From Tritrichomonas foetus (Eukaryota; Parabasalia; Tritrichomonadida; Tritrichomonadidae): a DNA stretch of 24,732 nucleotides. Of the stretch, positions 8,277 to 16,365 are shown one piece after another. The position numbers were made by a program, and so were the translations under genes. Every line of letters starts with the position of its first letter. Within the stretch, counting starts at the first letter, position 1. The stretch spans positions 66,625 to 91,356 of the forward strand of contig MLAK01000993.1 of assembly GCA_001839685.1 (NCBI GenBank), written 5' to 3'. The notes below the pieces were generated by a model. That model was not told the origin of the DNA. It did no database searches and saw nothing but the letters and a program-made list of their open reading frames with translations.

Positions 8277-9140
8277 TTATTGCGGAGGAAGTTCTGTAAG
8301 TGATTCCTCTGGCTCTTTTTCATCATTATTTTCATTCGGAGCAGGATTTTCTTGTGGAGGAGCTGCATTAGAAGGTGTAGCATTAGCTGTATTACTATTA
8401 TTTTGGTCGCCTGCTTCTTGTTTTGGTGTCTTTCGTTCATTATACTTTTTATAAGCATTTTGAAGAACACGAGTCGAGCTGATCAGCGTGTATTCTTTCA
8501 CAGTAAAACACTGCTGGAAGATCAAATTCACTATATCTCTTCTCCAACCATCTGCTTTCTTCTTTGATGGTGGTGCATCCAGTTTTTCAGTTTCTATTCT
8601 CACTTTTTCATCAATACATTTTCCAATCGCATCAATCATTTCATTTGTGAGGTGAATCTTTTGATCTTTCTCTTTTTGTGAACCACTGTGAATCTTTTCG
8701 AGAACTTCATTAATAGATGAAAACGTCACTTGTCTAATCGCTTCGATATATGGAACTAATTCGTCAGAAACTGGAGTTGTTTCATGCAATACTTCTTCTG
8801 ATCGTGACTTGCTTGGAGTTGTTTGTTTGGCTGGAGCAGCTGTTGCGAATGATAAAACGACGCGGAAAGAATTTGGATCCAATACGTGTGAAACATTTGT
8901 ATTGTTAATTACTTCGCTATCGTCGATAAAGTTATCACCTTCATCGTATCCTGGGCAAACTGTTCCCATTTTTGACTGAACTTTTGCTAATATGCTGGAC
9001 ATTTTGGAGGCCTCCTTTTTGTTGTTATCGTTAATAATGCCTTCATTAATAAGTAAATCACGTGCATTGATGATTGTTCCTTTTTCTGCGTTAAAAGGAA
9101 TTACAATTAAATCGGATTCTTCATGTTCATCATTCGACAT
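8277..9140 (-). CDS. Ubinuclein/HPC2-like protein (HIRA histone chaperone subunit)
   Basis: 287 residues. Residues 65-76 read GYDEGDNFIDDSE in context, matching the core of the HPC2-related domain (HRD) of ubinuclein and yeast Hpc2 (consensus YDe.D.FIDdsE). The HRD mediates contact with HIRA in the replication-independent H3.3/H4 chaperone. The following LDPNSFRVVLS fits the strand that normally follows (GGFYIN.G.L-like). Residues 120-225 form a helical region with a basic patch (PPSKKKADGWRR, near 190-201), comparable in place to the ubinuclein middle domain. The C-terminus, from about 235, is disordered and Asn/Pro/Glu-rich. It is much shorter than human UBN1 and closer to a minimal HRD protein. 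The divergent neighbour is the coiled-coil gene, 190 bp away. The stop is TAAA. The HRD is seen in sequence; a partner HIRA is inferred. Confidence 0.75.
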   Translation of the reverse strand: MSNDEHEESDLIVIPFNAEKGTIINARDLLINEGIINDNNKKEASKMSSILAKVQSKMGTVCPGYDEGDNFIDDSEVINNTNVSHVLDPNSFRVVLSFATAAPAKQTTPSKSRSEEVLHETTPVSDELVPYIEAIRQVTFSSINEVLEKIHSGSQKEKDQKIHLTNEMIDAIGKCIDEKVRIETEKLDAPPSKKKADGWRRDIVNLIFQQCFTVKEYTLISSTRVLQNAYKKYNERKTPKQEAGDQNNSNTANATPSNAAPPQENPAPNENNDEKEPEESLTELPPQ

Positions 9141-9330
9141 TACGTTTGGAATTAATTTTTTCTCCTCTAGATTTTCAATACTTATCTGGGCGTTAATTTT
9201 AAGTTTATATTTGGTTTGATTTTGAATGTATATTTGGTCTGAATAATTTATATTTAAAAAGTGATATTACTTATCAGAAATTTGAAAGCAGCCACAAATA
9301 AAATTTATTCAAAAAGTAAAAGATCGTGTA
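9141..9330. promoter_or_regulatory. Divergent intergenic promoter region
   Basis: 190 bp between the ubinuclein-like gene (minus) and the coiled-coil gene (plus). Upstream of the plus gene, TTATTCAAAAAG (around 9304-9315) resembles the TTCAAAA next to the UGGT ATG. No clear TCA-type initiator precedes the minus-strand ATG at 9140. Confidence 0.35.
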
Positions 9331-12297
9331 ATGAATCAACTCACATCCACTTTTTCCGTGTTTATATGGTTATTAATTCTATTTATAAGACCATATAAAA
9401 ACCTAAAAAGTGGAGTACAGAATAATCAATCTCGTTTTTTTTCTCAGAAATTCGAAAAGCGAAAAAAAATAATGACTTCAGATCCCACAAAATACATTAC
9501 TGAACTTTGTGGGAAGATACGTGAACTTTCTGGAGCCATTAGAGGAAATAATCAAAATGCCTCAACTTTGGACATTCCCGACGTTTTGGATATATCTGCA
9601 AATATTTTGAGCTCGTTGATTACAACGAAAAAAGGAAATGACCAAAACTGTAACATTTATGAGCACGCAATGAAAATTGATGAGCTGCTGCAAAATAAAG
9701 AGCGTGAGTTTATCAAAAGGATGGACGAGAAAATGGACACTGTTGCCTCAAAAGTGAACTCACTTCAAGACACACTTAAAGAAAAAGAGGCCCAACTTGA
9801 AAGTTGTTTAAATGCAACACAAAAAATTCATATGGCAGAAGTTGAAAAAATTGATGCAGAAAATGAAGAAAAATTAAAAGAATTGAATGAAAAATATCTT
9901 CAAGAAAAAAGAAAATTAGAAGAAAAAGAAAAAAATGCTTTTGCTGATTTTGAAAAATTTTTGGCAGAGCATCTCTCAAAAATTTCAACTGAATGGACAA
10001 AAAAGCTTCAAACAGCAGATGATAAAATTTCATCATATCAAAAAGAATTACAAGATTTAATTCATAATAAACATCAACAATCGTCAATTAAAAATGATAT
10101 GCTTCTTCAAGAAGACAGAAGAATGGCTGCTGAACATGAAAGAATTTCTCGAGAATTTAATGAAAGAAAATTAGCAGCAGACCAAAAAATTAGACAACTT
10201 TCCGTTGAATTGAAATCTCTTCAAGATTCACTTGAAAATGAAAGCAATAGCGCACAATCAAAATTTGAAGCCCTTGAAAAAAACCTTCTAAATCAACGTA
10301 AAGAACTTGAAGATGAAAGAAACCAAGAATTATTAGCTTTGATGCAAAAAATTAGTTCATTAAATTCTGACGTTCAAAATAAGAAACTTGAAATCGATGG
10401 TGAAAAAGCAAATACAGCTGTAAAAATAAGAGAAATTGAAAAAGAATATGAACAAAAGTATGCATTCGAAGAATCAGAAACTAAAAGATTGATAGCCGAA
10501 GCTCTTCAAGCGATAGATAATCATTATAATCCCAAAATTTCTGCATTAAATAAGCAAATTGAAGAAGCTGAACTCAAAAGAGGTCAAACACTTGAATGTT
10601 TAAGAAAATCGGCTTTAAGTGATGTAGAAAGTGGCGAAAATGAAGTTGCTGAATTAAATAAAAGGCATGATGAAGAAAGAAAACGATTAAGATCACTTTT
10701 AGCAAGAGAAAAAGAAAATTTAAATCAACTTCTGCAAGAAAAAAATGCAGATATTGATGAATTAAAACATAAAATGCAAAAAGAACTTGGTGATTCAATG
10801 ACAAATTTTGATGCTCAAGAAAGATTGCATGCAGATGAAATTTCTAACTTAATGCGACAATTTGATGAGCAACAGAAAAAACTTTCCGACTTTCAAAGAT
10901 TAACACTTGAACAACGAAATAGAAGAAAAGCTGACGAACTTACTCGTCTGAAACAAGAACATGAACAAAGAAAAAATCAGATTTTATTCAGAGTTGAACA
11001 GCAAATGAAAATTGAAGCTGAAAAGGCTTTAAATGAATCAATAAATCAAGCAAATCAAGAACATTCTCAAGAAATTTCTTCAATGAATACGATGCTTTTA
11101 GATATAAAAGGGAGAATGGATATGCTTCAAATGAAAATTGAGGGTCTTTATAAAATGCATAATCAAAGACTTGAACAAATGATGCAAGATCATGATGATA
11201 AATTAAGAGAAGATCTTAAAAAAATTCAAGAAGAAGGAAATCGTGAAAAAGCGAATATAAAAGATCTTAAACAAAGAATATTGAGTGAAACTCAGGAAGT
11301 TGATAGAAGAAAAGAACTAGTTCTCAAAGAAGCCAACGAACTTGATCAGAATATTCAAGATATGCATGATAAATTTGAGAAGAAAATGCGAATGATGGAA
11401 CATCAATTTTCAGCAGCCAAAAATAAAATCCAAATGGAACAAAGAGAAGTAAAACAGAAACAAGTTCAACTTACAAATCAACTTGATGACCAAAAGATGA
11501 AAATACATAAACTTGGTGAAATTGCTGCAAACAAAGAAGCCGAAGCGAACCAATTTGAAGAAAATTATGAACAAAATAAAGAAAAGTTCCACAAAGAAAC
11601 AGTTGAGCAATATGAAGCCAATTTGAATGAAGTCAAAATGGATCCTCATGATTTTGAATATGAAATGGAAGATTTGAGAGATACTTTAACCTCACAAATG
11701 CAAAGTTTACAGGAACAATTGGCTGCTGCCAAAGAAAATACAATTAAAACTACAAAATTGATGATGGTTGAAAGAGAACACGCACTTGAAGAAGCCGAAG
11801 CTGAAATGAGACTTCAATCAGAAGAAAGGATAAAGCAAATTACCGAGAATCATGAAAAAAGAGTTGAATTGATGAAATCTGAATTCGAAGCAACCAAAAA
11901 AGCGCATGAAGAAAAAATGGCAGACATTCACAAAACCTATAAAGAACAAATTGAAGGAAATGAGATTCAATTCAAAAATCTGATTAAAGAATTGATTGAA
12001 GAAAAAGGAAACTTAGAAAAAGCCTCAGTAAAATTGGACGATCAAATTATTGAATTAGAAAATCGTGAATGTCCTTCATGTATTGAAAAGAAAGAAGTGA
12101 TTAAAGTTTTAATGATTAAACGAGATGAATTGAAAGTGAAACTTGATGGAATGCATAAACAAGTAATTATTAGTGAAAAGAAAATGAATACTTTGTTCCC
12201 TGAAACACAAAAAAGAACTACAAGTTCTCTTACTACATTGGTGCCAAAGGCGAAAATCCTACAGCCGAAAAAGGTTGCGACTGATTTCAAGCTATAA
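9331..12297 (+). CDS. Long coiled-coil protein with CPxC motif near C-terminus
   Basis: 988 residues from the first ATG. Residues about 110-960 are an almost unbroken Glu/Lys/Gln/Leu-rich coiled coil with heptad periodicity and few prolines, as in cytoskeletal or centrosomal rods. The start is uncertain. The ATG at 9472 (residue 48, MTSDPTKYITELCGKI) opens a more typical soluble N-terminus, whereas residues 1-47 contain a short hydrophobic stretch (FSVFIWLLILF) and are Lys/Ser/Phe-rich. I favour 9472 but give the longest frame. Residues 914-917 read CPSC, flanked by coiled coil on both sides, like a Rad50-type zinc hook, although no ATPase domains are present. The C-terminus (about 965-988) is basic and Ser/Thr-rich. 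The stop is TAAG. Likely a structural protein of the parabasalid cytoskeleton (axostyle, costa or flagellar bases), but this is inference. Confidence 0.85.
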   Translation: MNQLTSTFSVFIWLLILFIRPYKNLKSGVQNNQSRFFSQKFEKRKKIMTSDPTKYITELCGKIRELSGAIRGNNQNASTLDIPDVLDISANILSSLITTKKGNDQNCNIYEHAMKIDELLQNKEREFIKRMDEKMDTVASKVNSLQDTLKEKEAQLESCLNATQKIHMAEVEKIDAENEEKLKELNEKYLQEKRKLEEKEKNAFADFEKFLAEHLSKISTEWTKKLQTADDKISSYQKELQDLIHNKHQQSSIKNDMLLQEDRRMAAEHERISREFNERKLAADQKIRQLSVELKSLQDSLENESNSAQSKFEALEKNLLNQRKELEDERNQELLALMQKISSLNSDVQNKKLEIDGEKANTAVKIREIEKEYEQKYAFEESETKRLIAEALQAIDNHYNPKISALNKQIEEAELKRGQTLECLRKSALSDVESGENEVAELNKRHDEERKRLRSLLAREKENLNQLLQEKNADIDELKHKMQKELGDSMTNFDAQERLHADEISNLMRQFDEQQKKLSDFQRLTLEQRNRRKADELTRLKQEHEQRKNQILFRVEQQMKIEAEKALNESINQANQEHSQEISSMNTMLLDIKGRMDMLQMKIEGLYKMHNQRLEQMMQDHDDKLREDLKKIQEEGNREKANIKDLKQRILSETQEVDRRKELVLKEANELDQNIQDMHDKFEKKMRMMEHQFSAAKNKIQMEQREVKQKQVQLTNQLDDQKMKIHKLGEIAANKEAEANQFEENYEQNKEKFHKETVEQYEANLNEVKMDPHDFEYEMEDLRDTLTSQMQSLQEQLAAAKENTIKTTKLMMVEREHALEEAEAEMRLQSEERIKQITENHEKRVELMKSEFEATKKAHEEKMADIHKTYKEQIEGNEIQFKNLIKELIEEKGNLEKASVKLDDQIIELENRECPSCIEKKEVIKVLMIKRDELKVKLDGMHKQVIISEKKMNTLFPETQKRTTSSLTTLVPKAKILQPKKVATDFKL

Positions 12298-12642
12298 GTA
12301 TTTGTTTGTATTATTGTTGTAAATTAAACTATGTATTATTATTACTTCCTCTATTTATATTTCTATATAATCTATTTATTTGAGACTCTATTTATGTTTT
12401 CAAAATGATTAAAAACATTTTTTCATTCTGACTTCTGATATTTTCAAATGCTTAAATCCATGTTTCAAAATTATTTCCTCAGCATTAGGATGATGTTTTA
12501 TCAATATCTGTTATCTTTAGAAACATTATTATTGGAATAATTTGATAGTCAATGGAAAATTGTTTAAATAAAATAGAAAATGAAGGAAGAGAAGAATTCT
12601 TCTCAATTGTTATGAGTGACAATTTTTAGTATGAAAACAATT
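12298..12642. other. Convergent intergenic, 345 bp
   Basis: AT-rich spacer between the convergent coiled-coil gene and the broken RRM gene. No ORF of note, RNA gene or repeat seen. Several ATAAA-like strings could serve as 3'-end signals. Confidence 0.5.
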
Positions 12643-13245
12643 TTAAAGTTCACTGTTCTTACTGAACTGAATAAGTGAAAATCTAACGGTTAGTGTTGCA
12701 TCATCCATTTGTGAGCCATTTAAATTTACAATGGCGTCAACTCTATCGTACTCATTTGAAAATTGAATTAAAGCATAAGCCTTCCCATCAGATTTTTACT
12801 TTCCAATATGAATGTCTGTTGGATTATATTTTTTGAAGTGTGCAAGAAGCTGTGATTCTTTGACGGATGAATCGAATCCAGTTACATAAATTGTATCTTT
12901 CACTTCTGGATTTAATTTCGCTAAATGAACTTCGACCTGTTGATCGCCGATAAAGGGAGGCACTGCACTTAAAGCTGCGTTGCAATCGTATTCGTTTTCG
13001 AACTGAACAAAGCCGTAGACTGGACTTGCTTGATCATCACCATGAGTTGTCGTTAAGATTGTTGCGTGTTCAATATTTCCATATTTAGAGAATGCATCGG
13101 TCAGCATTATTTGTTTTACATTGTTTTTAATGTTTGTTACAATTATTGTAGTCAACAAGAAATTCATTGTGCTAAAAAATTTCATGTCACATTTCATTTG
13201 ACTCCAATCAAATTTGATGTGAATACAAAGAACCAAAAAATTCAT
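12643..13245 (-). pseudogene. Two-RRM RNA-binding protein gene broken by in-frame TAA
   Basis: The open part (12796-13245, 149 codons) encodes RRM1 at about residues 32-110: TIIVTNIK as RNP2, VYGFVQFE as RNP1. The first half of RRM2 follows: DTIYVTGF as RNP2, then helix 1. An in-frame TAA at 12796-12798 ends it just before RRM2 RNP1. The same frame then continues as KSDGKAYALIQF, a good RNP1, through the rest of RRM2 (AIVNLNGSQM, LTVRFS) to TAA at 12643. One nonsense codon therefore interrupts an otherwise intact domain. No trichomonad-type splice motifs surround it. The true start is probably Met27 (13167), because RRM1 begins right after it. Options are a pseudogene or truncated allele, stop readthrough, or a sequencing error. 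Homologues would be nucleolysin/ELAV/PABP-like RRM proteins. Confidence 0.75.
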
Positions 13246-13254
13246 AAGTATATC

Positions 13255-13287
13255 TCAGAGCGACAAGGGTGTGACAGTACCCTCTGA
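13255..13287. other. GC-rich stem-loop in AT-rich spacer
   Basis: TCAGAG (13255-13260) pairs with CTCTGA (13282-13287), and inside it GGGT pairs with ACCC around an 8-nt loop. The segment is about half G+C, in a spacer that is otherwise roughly 20-25%. It lies just upstream of the broken RRM gene (minus). It is not a tRNA, and I could not match it to a known snRNA or snoRNA. It could be a small RNA or a 5'UTR element. Confidence 0.35.
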
Positions 13288-13515
13288 TGCGATCTTAAAA
13301 AGTAAAACAAATATTTAAAAATGTAGATATTCATTTTCCAATGAGTTTTATAATTGTGAAGTGAAAGGTCAAATAAAGGCCAAAAGTGGAAAAAAGAAAA
13401 GAGATAGCATTTAAAATTTTAAAATATATAAAAAAAGACACGCGAAAACAAACTTCCTTAACTATCTATATAATTAACTAATTTGATATTCTTATTAAAA
13501 CATCAAACCATAGTT

Positions 13516-14259
13516 TTAACACTTACGTGTTGCACTATACTTTTCAATCACATCAATCACGCATTTTGCTTCCCACTCTTTTGCAATTTCAAAAAGTGCC
13601 TCTTGGGTATCATCAGTGAGCTCGCGTGTGAGGGCGGAGACGATAATGTTTTCGACTTCTTTTTCGCCAGTCAGCCTGAGATACTTAACTAGCCAGCAAA
13701 GTGGAATGATGTAATTGGTCGATGGGTTTGCTATTTGGCCGGTATAAACGTATTCGACAAAAAACTGGAGGGTTTCAGGGGAGATGTCTTTAAATGACTT
13801 CCATGAGCCATTCTTTGCTTCGAGTGATTCGGTTATGAACAGTGAGCGAAAATATTTTGAGCGTGCTGCTAATATGCAACGATGGACATAAACTACTGTT
13901 CCGTCAAAAGCGATGAGCTGGAAGTCGGCTGAATCTCTATCGCGCATTAGATTTCGCATATCATCGACGAAAGTGGACTGTTGGAGCGATTGTGGATGGG
14001 ATAAATTGCACATTTGAAAGGTGCTTGTTAGAGCCCTTTTGGCAGGCAGATCTGAATACGCATATAATAAAATAGCTTTAAGCTGTTCTTGAGTGAGGCA
14101 GCGAGCGATATCTAAGGCTTTTTCTTTCGATTCAGCAAACAGCGGCCATCTGTGCTTCAAAATTGGTACTTGGAGTGTCATCGTCATTTTGTCGATTGTT
14201 TCGATTTTTATTGCGGATTCTGGTGGCCAGTTTATGTATTCTTGAAACAACTCTTCCAT
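13516..14259 (-). CDS. BTB/POZ domain protein
   Basis: 247 residues. Residues about 98-190 are a BTB/POZ domain: DSADFQLIAFDG, VYVHRCILAARSKYFRSLF, then the C-terminal part ETLQFFVEYVYTGQI. The domain gives homo- or heterodimerisation and in many proteins recruits substrates to cullin-3 ubiquitin ligases. A BACK-like helical region follows (about 190-240). Residues 25-75 resemble half of another BTB (QVPILKHRWPLF, then QEQLKAILLYAYSD), suggesting a decayed first BTB, the RhoBTB-like layout. There are no kelch, MATH or zinc-finger domains. The ending is basic (RKC). The stop is TAAA. Codons are richer in G/C than in neighbouring genes. The BTB call is secure, the cellular role is not. Confidence 0.88.
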   Translation of the reverse strand: MEELFQEYINWPPESAIKIETIDKMTMTLQVPILKHRWPLFAESKEKALDIARCLTQEQLKAILLYAYSDLPAKRALTSTFQMCNLSHPQSLQQSTFVDDMRNLMRDRDSADFQLIAFDGTVVYVHRCILAARSKYFRSLFITESLEAKNGSWKSFKDISPETLQFFVEYVYTGQIANPSTNYIIPLCWLVKYLRLTGEKEVENIIVSALTRELTDDTQEALFEIAKEWEAKCVIDVIEKYSATRKC

Positions 14260-14821
14260 TTAAAGCACTTTTTCTATAAGGTGAATTTTTGAATGCATTA
14301 TTCATCTTTTCTATGGCTATTCAAAATCTCCTTTCAAGAATTTATCGGCAAAATTGTTGACTCAACAATGACAATTGATAAATATATGATTCGGATTGAA
14401 GAATAAAATCATCTTATATCTCTTGATGAAAAACAGCATTTCTGTGTTTTCCTATTCGTTGATCAGCACTTCATATCTCTAATATTTTGATTCACATGAA
14501 ATTCATTGATTACTTTAAATTGAATATTTTGTTTTTATGTTTTGGTCTTTCTTTTGTTTTGGATCATGAAAGAATGATTCGACAAAAAACACTTTTCATG
14601 AGTTTGAATTTTTGGTGAGCTTTGTAGATTGAGTGGAGTTTGCAGAAAGAGGTCTATAAAACTAACCAAATACATATCTGACTCTCACTTTTATGAGAAT
14701 TGCTATAGGATACGATTTCATGTCTCCAACCTTAGTGAATTGCCCCAAGAAATAATTTTCATAAAAAAAATGCATAAATAAATAAAATGGAACTCCATAT
14801 TATATATTTTAGCTAACAATG
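14260..14821. other. Intergenic, 562 bp
   Basis: AT-rich spacer between the BTB gene start and the Rab gene stop, both on minus. It should hold the BTB promoter; on minus, ATTCAAAAATTCACC lies about 30-45 nt upstream of the ATG. No RNA gene, repeat or credible ORF seen. Confidence 0.5.
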
Positions 14822-15421
14822 TTAACAACATCCTTTCTTTTCTTCATTATTTATTGGTTTTGTTAATTCAACATATTCCGGTTCGACTTTTATTTCTTTT
14901 GCCTCTAAAGATTCATACAAAATTTCAGAAACGAGTGATTCAAGCTCATTTATTCCAACTTGCGTTTTTGCAGATGTCATCAAAAAGTTAATATTGTTTT
15001 CTTTACACCAAGAGCTGTATTGCTCTGATACAGAATTATCATCAATATTGTCAAGTAAGTCAGCTTTATTTCCAACAACGATTATGTTCTCAGAAAATTG
15101 TGGGCATTCTCTCTGAAAAAGATCAATGTAGGTTTGCATTTCTGTGAATGTTTCATTTTTCGTGATATCAAAAACGGCGATGGCCAAAGAAGCGCCGCGA
15201 ATGTGACTTCGTGCAAGTGATTTAAATCGTTCTTGACCGGCAGTATCCCAATAATTTATGGTGAATTCGAACAAATCTTTATAATATTTTTTGCTTACAA
15301 CTGATGTCGTAATTGTTGGAGTAGTCAAATCTGGAAATTGCTTTTCGTCTATAATCGCCATGATTGATGTTTTTCCGACATTAGTTGGTCCTAAAAACAC
15401 AGCCTTTTGTCCATTCGACAT
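14822..15421 (-). CDS. Rab family small GTPase
   Basis: 199 residues. A molecular switch of vesicle traffic, cycling between GTP and GDP states and anchored to membranes by prenyl groups. Motifs: P-loop GPTNVGKTS (11-19), switch I Thr in TPTITTS (34-40), G3 WDTAGQE (58-64), G4 NKAD (118-121), G5 TSAK (149-152), and a C-terminal Cys-Cys (198-199) for double geranylgeranylation. The WDTAGQERF signature and the CC end are Rab-specific rather than Ras or Rho. Switch I has ITTS where most Rabs have IG.., so effectors may differ. I cannot place it in a Rab subfamily (Rab5/21/22-like is possible). The sequence just upstream of the ATG on minus, GTCAAATTGA, has a TCA initiator-like element. The stop is TAAC, the only complete gene here with C after TAA. 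Confidence 0.95.
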   Translation of the reverse strand: MSNGQKAVFLGPTNVGKTSIMAIIDEKQFPDLTTPTITTSVVSKKYYKDLFEFTINYWDTAGQERFKSLARSHIRGASLAIAVFDITKNETFTEMQTYIDLFQRECPQFSENIIVVGNKADLLDNIDDNSVSEQYSSWCKENNINFLMTSAKTQVGINELESLVSEILYESLEAKEIKVEPEYVELTKPINNEEKKGCC

Positions 15422-15747
15422 TCAATTTGACATTTTTTTTATTGGCTTTCTAGGGTTATTTGGTCATATATATTCAAAATGTGAACTTTTCCAGTAAAAT
15501 TTTCAAGAAAAAGAATCATCATAAAACGAGCCTTTCTTGAACATTGCTGGAGTGATTTATGGTAATTGAAATTCAGAGAAACATCTTGTAGTGCATATTT
15601 GTCATTAAAGATAAATAAGAGCATTTCGAAAATAAAATTAAATTTATTCCAGAAGGATTTTCTATGATTAAACAAATATGATAAGATATTTGTTTGTTTG
15701 GATTTTAAGTTATAATTTAAACTTTTATATGCAAAAAGAGTCCGATC
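15422..15747. other. Intergenic, 326 bp
   Basis: Spacer between the Rab gene start and the stop of the initiator-binding-protein gene. It contains TATATATTCAAAA (about 15467-15479), the same string found at the UGGT start. A 78-codon minus-strand frame here lacks any recognisable domain, and I do not call it. Confidence 0.45.
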
Positions 15748-16365
15748 TTACATATCAAAGTTCAAATTCGGAAAGTTGTCATTTTCATCATTATATATAA
15801 TCTGGCACGAAAAGCAATCATCGAAAAATTGTGGTGCATCATTAATTTGAATGGTTATATCATTTTGATTTGAAAAAGCTGTTGTTTGCTTGATGATTGG
15901 AATAGGCAGCAATAATCTTTTTGAATTTATATTGGTATTTTTTTCATTTCTAACTCTAACAGTCCACTCACGGAGTTCCTGTGGATTGTCTTTCAAATAT
16001 GGAATTTTTTTAATAATTTCCATTCCATCAACATGGCCTTGTAAAGATTTGTAGCCTATTTTTTGAAGTGATCCATTTACTGATGATTTACAACGATTCA
16101 ATAATTTAGAAAACCTTCGTATAGAAATTCCAACATTGGAATCAATCCAGCAAATTCCACAAACTAAAAACCGACGCCAATCATGCGAATCATTTCTTAC
16201 ACAAAATGCTTTGACAATGTTAAGCACTTCTTGAAATTTTTCAACTCGATGATTTCTGTGATTTTTATTTAAATGCGTCTGCAATATTACTTTCATTTGC
16301 ATATACAAAACTCTATCCTTGGCAGTGAGGATGGATAAATCTGTTGGTAGCTCAATTCTTGTCAT
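15748..16365 (-). CDS. IBP39-like initiator-binding protein (IBD domain)
   Basis: 205 residues. Residues about 15-125 match, from memory, the initiator-binding domain (IBD), a winged-helix fold first described in Trichomonas IBP39. IBP39 binds the TCA+1Y(T/A) initiator and connects it to RNA polymerase II. Key stretches: WRRFLVCGICWI (63-74), then RRFSKLLNRCKSSVNGSL (83-100) and QKIGY (101-105), the region of the recognition helix; CKSS.NGSLQ..GY is the family hallmark. The rest (about 126-205) is not obviously the IBP39 C-domain: it is short and ends with acidic stretches (YNDENDNFPNL). The protein is therefore shorter than IBP39 (about 340 residues). IBD proteins are multi-copy in trichomonads, so this is probably a paralogue, either a gene-specific factor or a competitor at initiators. 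The stop is TAAG. Confidence 0.75.
   Translation of the reverse strand: MTRIELPTDLSILTAKDRVLYMQMKVILQTHLNKNHRNHRVEKFQEVLNIVKAFCVRNDSHDWRRFLVCGICWIDSNVGISIRRFSKLLNRCKSSVNGSLQKIGYKSLQGHVDGMEIIKKIPYLKDNPQELREWTVRVRNEKNTNINSKRLLLPIPIIKQTTAFSNQNDITIQINDAPQFFDDCFSCQIIYNDENDNFPNLNFDM

Noticed and set aside
12780..12800. Intron explaining the in-frame stop in the RRM gene
   Set aside because: No trichomonad 5' splice or branch/3' splice motif is visible, and the frame resumes in register immediately after the stop codon.
13066..13287. 73-codon plus-strand frame opposite the RRM gene
   Set aside because: Antisense to recognisable RRM1 coding sequence, with no domain.
15439..15675. 78-codon minus-strand frame upstream of the Rab gene
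   Set aside because: No domain, lies over the Rab promoter, and has the composition of spacer DNA.
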